The notes below the pieces were generated by a model, which ran no database searches, had not been told where the DNA came from, and saw only the letters and a list, made by a program, of their open reading frames with translations. This document shows positions 26,304-35,286 of a stretch of DNA of 64,000 bases, piece after piece; positions within the stretch are counted from its first letter, which is position 1, and each line of letters opens with the position of its first letter. Origin of the DNA: Hydrogenedens sp964549105 (GTDB taxonomy: Bacteria > Hydrogenedentota > Hydrogenedentia > Hydrogenedentales > Hydrogenedentaceae); contig CAZJTZ010000001.1 of the NCBI GenBank assembly GCA_964549105.1, positions 310,001-374,000 of the forward strand. The letters run 5' to 3'. The position numbers and the translations under genes were made by a program.

Positions 26304-27674
26304 ATGCCTAAAGCAAAAATTTTAGTGATTGACGATGAACCTCTTATGCGTGAGTTTATAGAGGAAGCGATGACGCGTGCAGGTTATCGAGTTGTAAGTT
26401 CTGGAAACGGCGTAGAAGGAGTTGAATTTATTAAAAACCAACCTTTCGATTTAATAATAACAGACCTAAAAATGAGCCCAGTAGATGGAATGGAAGTTTT
26501 AGGTGAAACTGTAAAAATATCTCCAGAAACACCTGTAATTATTATGACTGCTTATGCAACAATTGATACAGCCATCGAAGCCCTGAAAAAAGGCGCTGTG
26601 GATTATTTAATTAAACCTTTCACCCCTGAGGTTATAGAAATTGCAGTAAAGCGTGTTTTAGACAAAGTCAAAATGAGTGCCGAGAATAAATTCCTCCGTT
26701 CTGAGTTAAATACCTATTTAGGCCCGCCTCAAATGATTGGGTCCAGCAAAGCAATGAAGGAACTTCATGAAAAGATAGCCAAAATTGCGGACTCTCGTTC
26801 GACCGTTCTTATTCGAGGGGAAACAGGTGTTGGTAAAGAGTTAGTCGCAAGAAGTATTCATCATATAAGTCCAAGACAAGATAAACCTTTTATAAAAGTA
26901 AATTGTGCTGCCCTGTCATCAGGAATCCTTGAAAGTGAACTTTTTGGACATGAAAGAGGCTCATTTACCGGGGCTTATGAAAGGAAAATAGGGCGTTTTG
27001 AACTTGCTAATGGCGGTTCTTTGTTATTGGACGAAGTAAGTGAGATTCATGTGGACTTGCAACCCAAACTACTGCGTGCCCTACAAGAACGAGAGATAGA
27101 ACGCGTAGGTGGAACCGAAACTATCTCTGTGGATGTTAGGATTATTGCTACCTCAAATAGAAATCTTGAAGATGCCGTAGAAAATAATTCCTTCCGTCGT
27201 GATTTATTTTATCGTTTGAATGTCATTACGCTATATGTACCTCCACTACGCGAAAGGAAGGAAGATATTCCTGAATTAGTTCATTATTTTTTGAAACGAT
27301 TTTCAAAAGAGAATGGGAGAAACATTGAAAGTATTACAGAAAAGGCTATGAATCAATTTATGGAATATGACTGGCCCGGCAACATTCGCGAACTACAAAA
27401 CATTATAGAACGGGCTGTTGTCCTCGCCGGAAAGAAGAAGATACTATCCGCAGAGGATTTTGAATTTTTTAAAATTCCAAGCCACACCATCAAAAATAAT
27501 TCAAACCTTCAAGCAGGCATTACTTTAGCAGAAATGGAAAAAAATATTATCTTAAAAACTTTGGAACACTGTGATGGGAACAAAACAAAAGCGGCAGAAA
27601 CTCTGGGTATAAGTGTCCGAACCCTCAGAAACAAACTTCATGAATACGGAATGGTTAGAAGTCCAAACGACTAA
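26304..27674 (+). CDS. Sigma-54-dependent response regulator (NtrC family)
   Basis: This is a 456-residue bacterial enhancer-binding protein. The receiver domain has Asp54 in IITDLKMSPVDG. The AAA+ domain has Walker A GETGVGKE at 172-179 and the sigma-54-contact loop GSFTGA (219-224), where the canonical GAFTGA has Ala instead of Ser. It also carries the Walker B and sensor region GGSLLLDEVSEI and an arginine-rich FRRDLFYRLNVI. The C-terminal Fis-like HTH is CDGNKTKAAETLGISVRTLR. It should activate sigma-54 promoters when phosphorylated by the kinase upstream. Target genes are not evident, since I found no convincing -24/-12 promoter in the adjacent gaps. Confidence 0.94.
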   Translation: MPKAKILVIDDEPLMREFIEEAMTRAGYRVVSSGNGVEGVEFIKNQPFDLIITDLKMSPVDGMEVLGETVKISPETPVIIMTAYATIDTAIEALKKGAVDYLIKPFTPEVIEIAVKRVLDKVKMSAENKFLRSELNTYLGPPQMIGSSKAMKELHEKIAKIADSRSTVLIRGETGVGKELVARSIHHISPRQDKPFIKVNCAALSSGILESELFGHERGSFTGAYERKIGRFELANGGSLLLDEVSEIHVDLQPKLLRALQEREIERVGGTETISVDVRIIATSNRNLEDAVENNSFRRDLFYRLNVITLYVPPLRERKEDIPELVHYFLKRFSKENGRNIESITEKAMNQFMEYDWPGNIRELQNIIERAVVLAGKKKILSAEDFEFFKIPSHTIKNNSNLQAGITLAEMEKNIILKTLEHCDGNKTKAAETLGISVRTLRNKLHEYGMVRSPND

Positions 27675-27695
27675 AAACAATAAATAAATTTAATA

Positions 27696-29945
27696 ATGAC
27701 TCATGCGAAGCAGGTATTTTGTTTGATGAACAAATTATTTATTAAAAAGCATAATACGAGTATATATATCTTTTTAATTTTAGCCATAGCATTCTTATTA
27801 AGAGTTATCTATTATTTTTATATTTCTAATCAAGCCGGGTTTTCTCATTTAATCTTAGACCCTCAATTTAACGACTACTGGGCACATAAAATACTTTACA
27901 GCGGGAATTTTCCTTCACCCACAGGCGAAGACCCTATGATAGAAAAGACACCTTATGGGCGACCTCCCGGCTATCCATTCCTATTGGCTTTTATATATTT
28001 TCTTTTTGGCGATAATTATTATTCCCCACGAGTTATCCAATTTTTCGTCGGGATATTGAATGTATACTTAATTTTCTTTTTTGCCTCAAAGATATTTCAT
28101 GATAAAAAGATAGGTTTGATAAGTGCACTTTTTATGGCAATACTCTGGGAACCTATATATTTTGAGGGAGAAATTAATTACCCAGTGTGGGCACTTACTT
28201 TAACGATTACACTCGTCGGAATTTCTTTGTTGTATTTGCAAAGAGAAAAAACAAAATGGGCATTTTTTATGGGGCTGTTGTTGGGATTATTTGCTCTATT
28301 CAGACCCAATGCCCTTCTCCTCTTTCCTATCTATCTAATACTCATTTTTATTAAGGTAAGAACTTCAGGCTTAAAGAAAATCGCAGCACACTTTGCACTT
28401 TTTGTAATACCCCTGTTAATTGTTATAGTGCCTGTTTTTATTAGAAACTACTTAGTCAGCCATGAGTTCTTTCTAATATCCTGTTTTGGAGGTGTGAACA
28501 CTTATATAGGCAACAACCCCAAATCAACAGGAGACAGTCCCAATATCCCTGACATCATTAACCTGTGTGGCGTGGACAACTGGGACTGTTTCAACTACCG
28601 ATTATTGGTGAAAGGTCTGGGAATAAAACAGGAAGGCAGACCTTACTCTTTTAGCGAAGCGTCTCATTTCTTTTATCAAAAGGCTTGTAATTTCTGGATA
28701 CATGAACCTATCTCTGCTATAAAACTGACGATCCGAAAGTTTCTATTGTTCTGGGGACCGCCCATCGTATCTGATGGGAAAGTAATTTGCTATGATAGAG
28801 ATTCATCTATTCTTCGAATATTACCGGGTTTCCCCATAATATTGGGTTTATCTCTCTTTTTATTCATTTTAGTTATTTCAAAAAGGAAAAACATTTCAAG
28901 TGAATTGAAACTATCTGTTCTTTTCCTTTTTATTTGGTGTTTTACCTATTCTTTTTCTGTCATTCCTTTCTTTGTATCAGAACGATATAGAGTGCCCATT
29001 ATACCCCCATTATGTATGATGGGCGGAATTGGGTTCTCTGTATATGTCAACCACTTTGAAAAGCAAAATGCCCTTCAAAAGTTTAAAATGGCAATTATTT
29101 GTTTATTATGTTTTGCAGTTATTTACCTTATTCCTGTAAGGTATAATCCTGAAAAGGCTCGTTGGTTTTATCATCAGGCAATAGTATCTTACAAAAGCCA
29201 GAAAGTAAATGATGCTATCTATAATGCCAAAAGGTCTATAGAAACTGACCCAAAATATTACGAAGCATATACTTTACTCGGTATAATCTCGTTAGAGCAG
29301 AAAGAACTCAAAGAATCTGAAAATTATTACTTAAAATCGCTATCCATAAACCCTGATTATGCTATGGCAACTAATAATTTAGGATATGTAATGGAATTGC
29401 AGGGGCAACTTGACCTGTCAGAAAAATATTATAAAAAGGCATGTGAATTAAGTCCTGTTTACTCTCTGGCGTGGATTAATCTCGGACGAATTTACCTGTA
29501 TCATCTGGAAAACTTTGAACAGGCAAAAAACTGTTTCTTAAAATCTACGGAATTAGAACCCAACTCGTGGGCAGCCTGGTTCCACTTAGGAAATGTATTT
29601 GTTCAGACCCAGAAATATGATCTGGCTGAACAATCGTTTCAAAAATCATTATCATTAAATCCAGAGAACCCCTATATACTTAACAATCTCGGATTTTTAT
29701 TTATTCAAAAGCAGCAATACCCTGAAGCAATAAATTATTTAAAGAAGTCTTTGGAAATTGAGCCAGACTTTGTTGATGCAATGTTTAATATGGCAAACGC
29801 ACTAAAAGCCACGGGAAAAATTGAAGAGGCAAAAGTCTGGTATAAAAAGGTGTTAGAAAAAAATCCAGATTTTGAAGAGGCAAAGAATGAAATCAATCAA
29901 TTAAATATTCAAGAAAATGATAGGCAAAAAAACAATAATAAGTAA
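27696..29945 (+). CDS. Multi-TM glycosyltransferase (PMT/ArnT-like) fused to TPR repeats
   Basis: This is a 749-residue membrane glycosyltransferase of the GT-C type. The N-terminal half (1-480) has about 11 hydrophobic segments. The first external loop carries the acidic DPQFNDYW and RPPGYPF, and a second conserved EGEINYP lies near residue 155. These are hallmarks of the PMT_2/ArnT family, which uses a polyprenyl-phosphate sugar donor. The remaining 490-740 form about seven TPRs outside the membrane. The first Met is at 27696, but Met at 27726 (MNKLFIKKHN) fits related proteins equally well; neither has a strong ribosome binding site. A close paralogue follows 11 bp downstream. Confidence 0.82.
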   Translation: MTHAKQVFCLMNKLFIKKHNTSIYIFLILAIAFLLRVIYYFYISNQAGFSHLILDPQFNDYWAHKILYSGNFPSPTGEDPMIEKTPYGRPPGYPFLLAFIYFLFGDNYYSPRVIQFFVGILNVYLIFFFASKIFHDKKIGLISALFMAILWEPIYFEGEINYPVWALTLTITLVGISLLYLQREKTKWAFFMGLLLGLFALFRPNALLLFPIYLILIFIKVRTSGLKKIAAHFALFVIPLLIVIVPVFIRNYLVSHEFFLISCFGGVNTYIGNNPKSTGDSPNIPDIINLCGVDNWDCFNYRLLVKGLGIKQEGRPYSFSEASHFFYQKACNFWIHEPISAIKLTIRKFLLFWGPPIVSDGKVICYDRDSSILRILPGFPIILGLSLFLFILVISKRKNISSELKLSVLFLFIWCFTYSFSVIPFFVSERYRVPIIPPLCMMGGIGFSVYVNHFEKQNALQKFKMAIICLLCFAVIYLIPVRYNPEKARWFYHQAIVSYKSQKVNDAIYNAKRSIETDPKYYEAYTLLGIISLEQKELKESENYYLKSLSINPDYAMATNNLGYVMELQGQLDLSEKYYKKACELSPVYSLAWINLGRIYLYHLENFEQAKNCFLKSTELEPNSWAAWFHLGNVFVQTQKYDLAEQSFQKSLSLNPENPYILNNLGFLFIQKQQYPEAINYLKKSLEIEPDFVDAMFNMANALKATGKIEEAKVWYKKVLEKNPDFEEAKNEINQLNIQENDRQKNNNK

Positions 29946-29956
29946 TGGTTTGATAT

Positions 29957-32599
29957 ATGAATAAGCAAAAACGAGCAAATAGAGATTGGGTTATCCTGGC
30001 ATGGATTCTTTTACTTGCCTTTGTGCTGAGAATCATCTATTTGTGGCAGATAGTAGATGCTCCCGATTTTATTGCTCTTCGCCAGGATTTGGATGTTCAG
30101 GATTATCAAGCGAGGGCTATGTTATCTGGCGACTGGTCTTTACGCGAAGGGGTCTCTGACCCACATATACCAACGACTCCTTATTACCGTCCCCCAGGTT
30201 ATACCTACTTTCTCGCCGTTGTGTATTGGCTTTTTGATGGTTCCTACCTTGCACCTCGATTAATTCAGTTCACGCTTGGAATACTTCATATCCTCCTAAT
30301 CTACTTTCTAACCAGAAAACTTTTTAATCGTGTAGCAGGTTTGTGTTCAGCATTTCTCGTCTCTATCTATTGGGCATTTATTTACTACGAGGGGGAAGTA
30401 AATGACCCTGCCCTATTTATTTTTCTCGTCCCATGTATTCTATTTTGCCTGCATTATGCAATCTCAAAAGATTTTGTGCTTTCTTCTTCCCTTTCAGGAT
30501 TGCTTATTGGCGTCTATGCCATTATGCGTCCCAATATTTTGTTGTTTATCCCTTTTGTAATACTCTGGATGTTATTTATCTACTACCAAAAACGAAAATT
30601 AATAAGTTGCCTTTTTCATATCCTTTCTCTTTGTTTAGTGGCAATTGCAGTTATTTTTCCTGTAACACTTCGCAATTATCTTGTATCGGGTGAATTTGTG
30701 CCTATCTCTACCTACTTTGGGGAGAATTTATTGATTGGGAACAGCAAAGACGCCGACGGAGTAACACCGTGGCTACCTTATCTACAAGATTTAGAAGGAA
30801 CAGGAAATTGGTCTGTATGGCACTATGACAATGTCGTCAAAGGCTTAGGTAAATCGCTGGGTAGAGAGGTAACTCATTCAGAAGCGTCAAATATTTTTGC
30901 AAAAATGGCACTTGATTATGTTATTCATCATCCATGGAAAACCTTTGTATTAACCCTTAAAAAAGCCGTTTTGTTCTGGAGTCCAAAAGAAATAACCGAG
31001 AATAAAGTAGTAGAAGGAGAAAGACAGTATTATATTCCTTTGAAATATCTGCCAAGATTTCCAATAGTTCTCAGTACTTTTTTGTTTGGATTGTTATTTT
31101 TACTTCACAATATATTTAGAAAGAAAGAACGAATTAAAACAGAGAATATTTATCTGCTTTCTCTTATTCTCCTATTTATTTTTAGTTATTACATTTCATT
31201 CTTGCCTTTTTTTGTAAATGCACGAGCACGCGTCCCTTTGCTGGGGATAATGCTTATCTTCGGAGGATATGGAATTGCCGAAATTATAAACCTCCTAAAA
31301 ACAAAAAAAATCAAATTGGCTGTGTTAAACAATCTGATTCTGATTTTCCTCTTTCTATTAGTTCACATTGAAATTATTCCATACAAACCTGATATGTGTC
31401 GCTGGCATTATGACCGTGCAGATTCGTTTCTTCGAGTTGGGCGTGTTGAGGAAGCTATACAGGAAGTTTATGCACTCATGAAGCAACCTGAACGACCTAT
31501 GACCTATATGCCTTTCCGACTGGGGCATGCCTTTGCAAAATTAAACTATCCAGAACTTGCTGTAAATTTGTTGAGGCTTGCATTAAGCCCCGACCCATCT
31601 GAACAACCACCGATGTATCGTGAGGACATTCATTACCACATCGGAGCCCAACTTCTAAAATTGAAACGCTACGATGAAGCCATACAGGAGTTTGAAAAAG
31701 CACTTTCCATAAATCCCAAAGACCCACGGGCTCATAATGATTTGGGGGTAATTTATAAAGACAGAGGAAATCTTCAAAAAGCAGAAAGTTATTTCATAAA
31801 TTCTATTGAAATTGAACCTGAGTTTAACCTTGCCATTATTAATTTAACAGACTTGTATGTGCAGCAAAACAAATTTTTAGACGCCATACAACTTCTGGAA
31901 AAAAGCCTGAAACTAAAACCAAATGATTTAGAATTTCTCTATAATTTAGGATATGTGTATCACCTTTCTGGGCGTTACGATGAAGCCCTTACCTACTATA
32001 ATAAGGTCTTATCTATAAAAAACAATGAGCCTGCAACACTTAACAATATGGCTATGATTTTTTCAGCGAAAGATGATTTTGAACAAGCCAAAAAGACTCT
32101 CCGACTGTGCATTGATAAAAACCCGTATTATACACTTGCTTACGCAAATTATGGGGATATTCTGTATACCGAAAATCAAAAAGTCGAAGCAGCCTATTTT
32201 TACAGTAAGGGTCTGGAAACCAATCCAGAACATATAGGTTTACGAATGGCTTTATCCAGAATTTATGTAGAACTTGGACAAGCAGCAAAAGGCATTTCGG
32301 AATTATTAGAAGGGTTAGATAAAAACCCATCTTCACCAGATTTATGGTTTGCCTTAGGGAATATTTATAATGGAAATAAAGAATATGATAAAGCAATTGA
32401 ATGTTTTGAGAAGGTCATATCCATTGATAGTTCTTTTGTCGAGGCTTATCAAAATTTAATGGAGGTTTACCTTATAAAAAAAGACATTGATAAGGCATCG
32501 GAATTGTTAGAAAAAGCGAAACAACAAATTAAAGATTCTGAACAGATTGGATTCTTATTAGAGAAAATTCAAATAATTAAAGAAGAGAAAAACAAATGA
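29957..32599 (+). CDS. Multi-TM glycosyltransferase (PMT/ArnT-like) fused to TPR repeats
   Basis: This is an 880-residue paralogue of the preceding gene. The N-terminal membrane region has the loop QDLDVQDYQARAMLSGDW, then YYRPPGYTYFLA and YEGEVNDPALF, matching the GT-C glycosyltransferase signatures. The external motif TYFGENLLIGNS and the AFP-like SGEFVPIS are shared almost identically with the 1257-residue protein at 47752-51525, showing a common ancestor. Residues 485-875 form about 10-11 TPRs (for example RAHNDLGVIYKDRGNLQKAE). Architecture parallels animal TMTC O-mannosyltransferases. It overlaps the downstream GT2 gene by 4 bp (ATGA), suggesting co-translation with the probable supplier of its lipid-linked donor. 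Confidence 0.85.
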   Translation: MNKQKRANRDWVILAWILLLAFVLRIIYLWQIVDAPDFIALRQDLDVQDYQARAMLSGDWSLREGVSDPHIPTTPYYRPPGYTYFLAVVYWLFDGSYLAPRLIQFTLGILHILLIYFLTRKLFNRVAGLCSAFLVSIYWAFIYYEGEVNDPALFIFLVPCILFCLHYAISKDFVLSSSLSGLLIGVYAIMRPNILLFIPFVILWMLFIYYQKRKLISCLFHILSLCLVAIAVIFPVTLRNYLVSGEFVPISTYFGENLLIGNSKDADGVTPWLPYLQDLEGTGNWSVWHYDNVVKGLGKSLGREVTHSEASNIFAKMALDYVIHHPWKTFVLTLKKAVLFWSPKEITENKVVEGERQYYIPLKYLPRFPIVLSTFLFGLLFLLHNIFRKKERIKTENIYLLSLILLFIFSYYISFLPFFVNARARVPLLGIMLIFGGYGIAEIINLLKTKKIKLAVLNNLILIFLFLLVHIEIIPYKPDMCRWHYDRADSFLRVGRVEEAIQEVYALMKQPERPMTYMPFRLGHAFAKLNYPELAVNLLRLALSPDPSEQPPMYREDIHYHIGAQLLKLKRYDEAIQEFEKALSINPKDPRAHNDLGVIYKDRGNLQKAESYFINSIEIEPEFNLAIINLTDLYVQQNKFLDAIQLLEKSLKLKPNDLEFLYNLGYVYHLSGRYDEALTYYNKVLSIKNNEPATLNNMAMIFSAKDDFEQAKKTLRLCIDKNPYYTLAYANYGDILYTENQKVEAAYFYSKGLETNPEHIGLRMALSRIYVELGQAAKGISELLEGLDKNPSSPDLWFALGNIYNGNKEYDKAIECFEKVISIDSSFVEAYQNLMEVYLIKKDIDKASELLEKAKQQIKDSEQIGFLLEKIQIIKEEKNK

Positions 32600-33783
32600 G
32601 TCTCTCTTCCAACAATATAACGAATAGCCAGAATAATGGAATAGAATTAAGCGTTATTCTTCCTTGTCTAAACGAAGAACGGACTATTGTTCAATGTATA
32701 AATAAAATTAAAGAAGTTTTAGAAAAGAATCAAATACAGGGGGAGATAATTGTAGCAGACAATAACTCCACAGACAATTCCGCTTCTCTTGCCGAGTCTG
32801 CTGGTGCTAAATTAATTCAGGTTCTTTCTCCGGGATATGGAAACGCATTGAGATATGGAATTAAAAACTCGCAGGGAAAATATATTATTTTTTTTGATTC
32901 TGATTTATCTTATGACCCGGAAGATATTCCCGCACTCCTTTCTAAATTACGAGAAGGTGCGTCTATTGTCATCGGCTCTCGGAAGAATGGGAGTATTGAT
33001 AAAGGTTCTATGCCATGGCATCATAGATACATTGGAACACCCATAATGACGCTACTTGCAAATCTCCTTTTTAAAACAAACATTTCTGATATAAACTCAG
33101 GTATGCGTGGAATGTCCCGTGAAGCCTTTGAACGATTGGATTTGCATTCGGAAGGGATGGAATTTGCTTCTGAAATGATAGCAAAAGCATATTGGACAAA
33201 AATGGAGATTGCAGAAGTCCCCATTCATTTTCATTGTGACCAGAGAGGACGACGGCCCCACTTGCATTCCGTTCGCGATGGGTGGAGACATTTACAACTT
33301 ATGTTCCATTATTGTTCTGTCAATTGGTTTTTTATCCCGGGGTTCTTATTACTGGCAGTTTCATATCTGACCTTTTTACTCCTTCCCTATTATCTAAATA
33401 TCTACTCTTCTTTTTTTATTTCTTTGCTAACAAATATTCTTGCTACAGAAATATTATTAATCGGTGTTATTGCTCAGGGTAGAGTCAGGGGCTCAAAATT
33501 TCGATATTCGCCCTCGCGGTATTTAAAGTTTCTATCAAAGGTTATCAAAGTTGAAAAGGGTATGATTCTTGGGCTAGGAATATGTGTTCTGGGTATTTTT
33601 ACGGCAGTTCAATCTTTGAACTCCTCAAATGTTTTAGAAAAAAACCTATTTACTGACCCAAAATTGTTCCTATGGGGAATCTTATTTTTGGTTCAAGGTA
33701 TTCAAATCTTGTTTAGTTCCATTCTAATTGGTCTATTTGGTATTCGCGTTTCTGAAGAGGAAGAATTTTTTAGAAAACTTTAA
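32596..33783 (+). CDS. GT2 glycosyltransferase, dolichol-phosphate-mannose synthase-like, with C-terminal TM segments
   Basis: This is a 395-residue GT-A glycosyltransferase. The N-terminal ELSVILPCLNEERTI is followed by VADNNSTDNSAS and the metal-binding FFDSDLSYDPED. The conserved DINSGMRGMSREAFERL and acidic EGMEFASEM complete the DPM1/GtrB-type catalytic domain (about 15-235). Four hydrophobic helices follow from residue 240. Such enzymes move a sugar from a nucleotide donor to polyprenyl phosphate on the cytoplasmic face, which is the donor GT-C enzymes need. Its ATG overlaps the stop of the upstream GT-TPR gene, strongly suggesting they act in sequence. Confidence 0.88.
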   Translation: MSLSSNNITNSQNNGIELSVILPCLNEERTIVQCINKIKEVLEKNQIQGEIIVADNNSTDNSASLAESAGAKLIQVLSPGYGNALRYGIKNSQGKYIIFFDSDLSYDPEDIPALLSKLREGASIVIGSRKNGSIDKGSMPWHHRYIGTPIMTLLANLLFKTNISDINSGMRGMSREAFERLDLHSEGMEFASEMIAKAYWTKMEIAEVPIHFHCDQRGRRPHLHSVRDGWRHLQLMFHYCSVNWFFIPGFLLLAVSYLTFLLLPYYLNIYSSFFISLLTNILATEILLIGVIAQGRVRGSKFRYSPSRYLKFLSKVIKVEKGMILGLGICVLGIFTAVQSLNSSNVLEKNLFTDPKLFLWGILFLVQGIQILFSSILIGLFGIRVSEEEEFFRKL

Positions 33784-33807
33784 TATCGTCAGGGTTATAA
33801 TATTTAT

Positions 33808-35262
33808 ATGGTTCATATTGTTTTTGTAATGCCGCCTTATCCTTATTCTCAGTCCATTGGGAATCAAGGAGGAAAAAAGCAAATTGGATTGATGCCCCCT
33901 TTGGGAGTAGGGTATCTTACTGCCTATCTGGAACAGACAGGGAGATATCGTTGCAGTTTTGTAGACGCCGTTGCAGAAAGATTAACTGTCTCTGAAACAG
34001 CAAAAAGGATTATAGACTTAAAACCCGACGCTATAGGAATCTCTTCCTTTACTACTTTTTTGCTAAATTCTGCTTACGAACTTGCAACAGAATTAAAACA
34101 TGCACTACCTACTACACCTTTAATTATAGGTGGACCTCACACAACCTCCTTTGGTGAACATATATTAATAGATTGTCCTGACATTGACTATGTGATACCC
34201 GGAGATGGAGAAATCCCTCTATTAGAATTACTTGAATGCCTTCATTCAGGGAAAGAACCTAACTCAGTAAAAGGACTTATTTATAAAGATAAAGAGGGAA
34301 ATATTATTGATACAGGTTGTTCTAATGTTGTTGAAGACCTGGACATTTTCCCTTTTCCTGCAAGGCATATTTATAACCAGGAATTGTATGAACCTCTACC
34401 CAGTTTAAGTCCAAAACGACCTGTTACCTCGATGATTACATCGCGAGGCTGTCCATGGGCTCGGTGCAAGTTTTGCTATCAGGGAGGCAAGTATGCTTCC
34501 CCTTTCCGTAGAAGGTCTCCTGAAAATGTCGTTGCAGAAATAAAAGATTTGATTAAACAATATCAAATCAAAAATATCGTATTCTGGGATGACAACTTCT
34601 GTATTTACCCGGAATGGATTCACAAATTCTGTGCCCTAATGAAGCAAGAAAAAATAAATATAGATTGGTCTGTGCTTTCGCGTGTAAATACCGTAACAAA
34701 GGAAATGCTTCAAGAAATGGCAGAGGTAGGGTGTTATAGTATTCAATTTGGTATTGAATCGGGCAACCCGGAAATACTGAAACTTATTAATAAAGGGCAT
34801 ACCATAGAACAATGTAAAAAGGCTGTGCACTGGGCAAAAGAGGCAGGAATGGAGACTCGCGCCTTCTTTGTATTGGGTTTCCCCACAGAAACACCTGAAA
34901 TGAGTGAAAAAACCATCCAATTTGCCTGTGAACTAAATATTGATTATGTTGTATTTTTTTCTTATTATGTAGCACCGGGGACACCTCTTGCTGAAATAGC
35001 GATGCGAGAAGGACAGTGTTTTAATTTTGTAGGACAACACCTGCCCTCCTATCTTCCTAATACTTACCCTGATTTAGGAACATTAACAAAGAAAGTCCAG
35101 TCTGCATATAGAAGATACTACCTCAGACCCCGTTATTTTGCAAGAACCATTGCACGAACTATAAGAAGACCTCTCCACTTAAAAAACCAAATCAAGGCTT
35201 TCAATTATTGGCTTGGATTAAGTTTAAGAAGGTGGTCAGACACTAAAAAAACAACAGAATAA
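33808..35262 (+). CDS. B12-binding-domain radical SAM protein with CX4CX2C cluster motif
   Basis: This is a 484-residue radical SAM enzyme. The N-terminal region (about 1-175) has a B12-binding Rossmann-like fold (MPPLGVGYLTAYLEQTG, IGISSFTTFL, GGPHTTSFGE). The radical SAM core follows, with three cluster cysteines Cys215, Cys220 and Cys223 in SRGCPWARCKFCYQGG. Their spacing is CX4CX2C rather than CX3CX2C. QFGIESGNPEILKLINKGHT is the typical SAM-binding region. Related proteins methylate or rearrange lipids, hopanoids and natural products; the substrate here is unknown. It follows the GT2 gene by 24 bp and probably belongs to the same glycan operon. Confidence 0.85.
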   Translation: MVHIVFVMPPYPYSQSIGNQGGKKQIGLMPPLGVGYLTAYLEQTGRYRCSFVDAVAERLTVSETAKRIIDLKPDAIGISSFTTFLLNSAYELATELKHALPTTPLIIGGPHTTSFGEHILIDCPDIDYVIPGDGEIPLLELLECLHSGKEPNSVKGLIYKDKEGNIIDTGCSNVVEDLDIFPFPARHIYNQELYEPLPSLSPKRPVTSMITSRGCPWARCKFCYQGGKYASPFRRRSPENVVAEIKDLIKQYQIKNIVFWDDNFCIYPEWIHKFCALMKQEKINIDWSVLSRVNTVTKEMLQEMAEVGCYSIQFGIESGNPEILKLINKGHTIEQCKKAVHWAKEAGMETRAFFVLGFPTETPEMSEKTIQFACELNIDYVVFFSYYVAPGTPLAEIAMREGQCFNFVGQHLPSYLPNTYPDLGTLTKKVQSAYRRYYLRPRYFARTIARTIRRPLHLKNQIKAFNYWLGLSLRRWSDTKKTTE

Positions 35263-35286
35263 AGAATTACAATAAGAGGATTGTTT

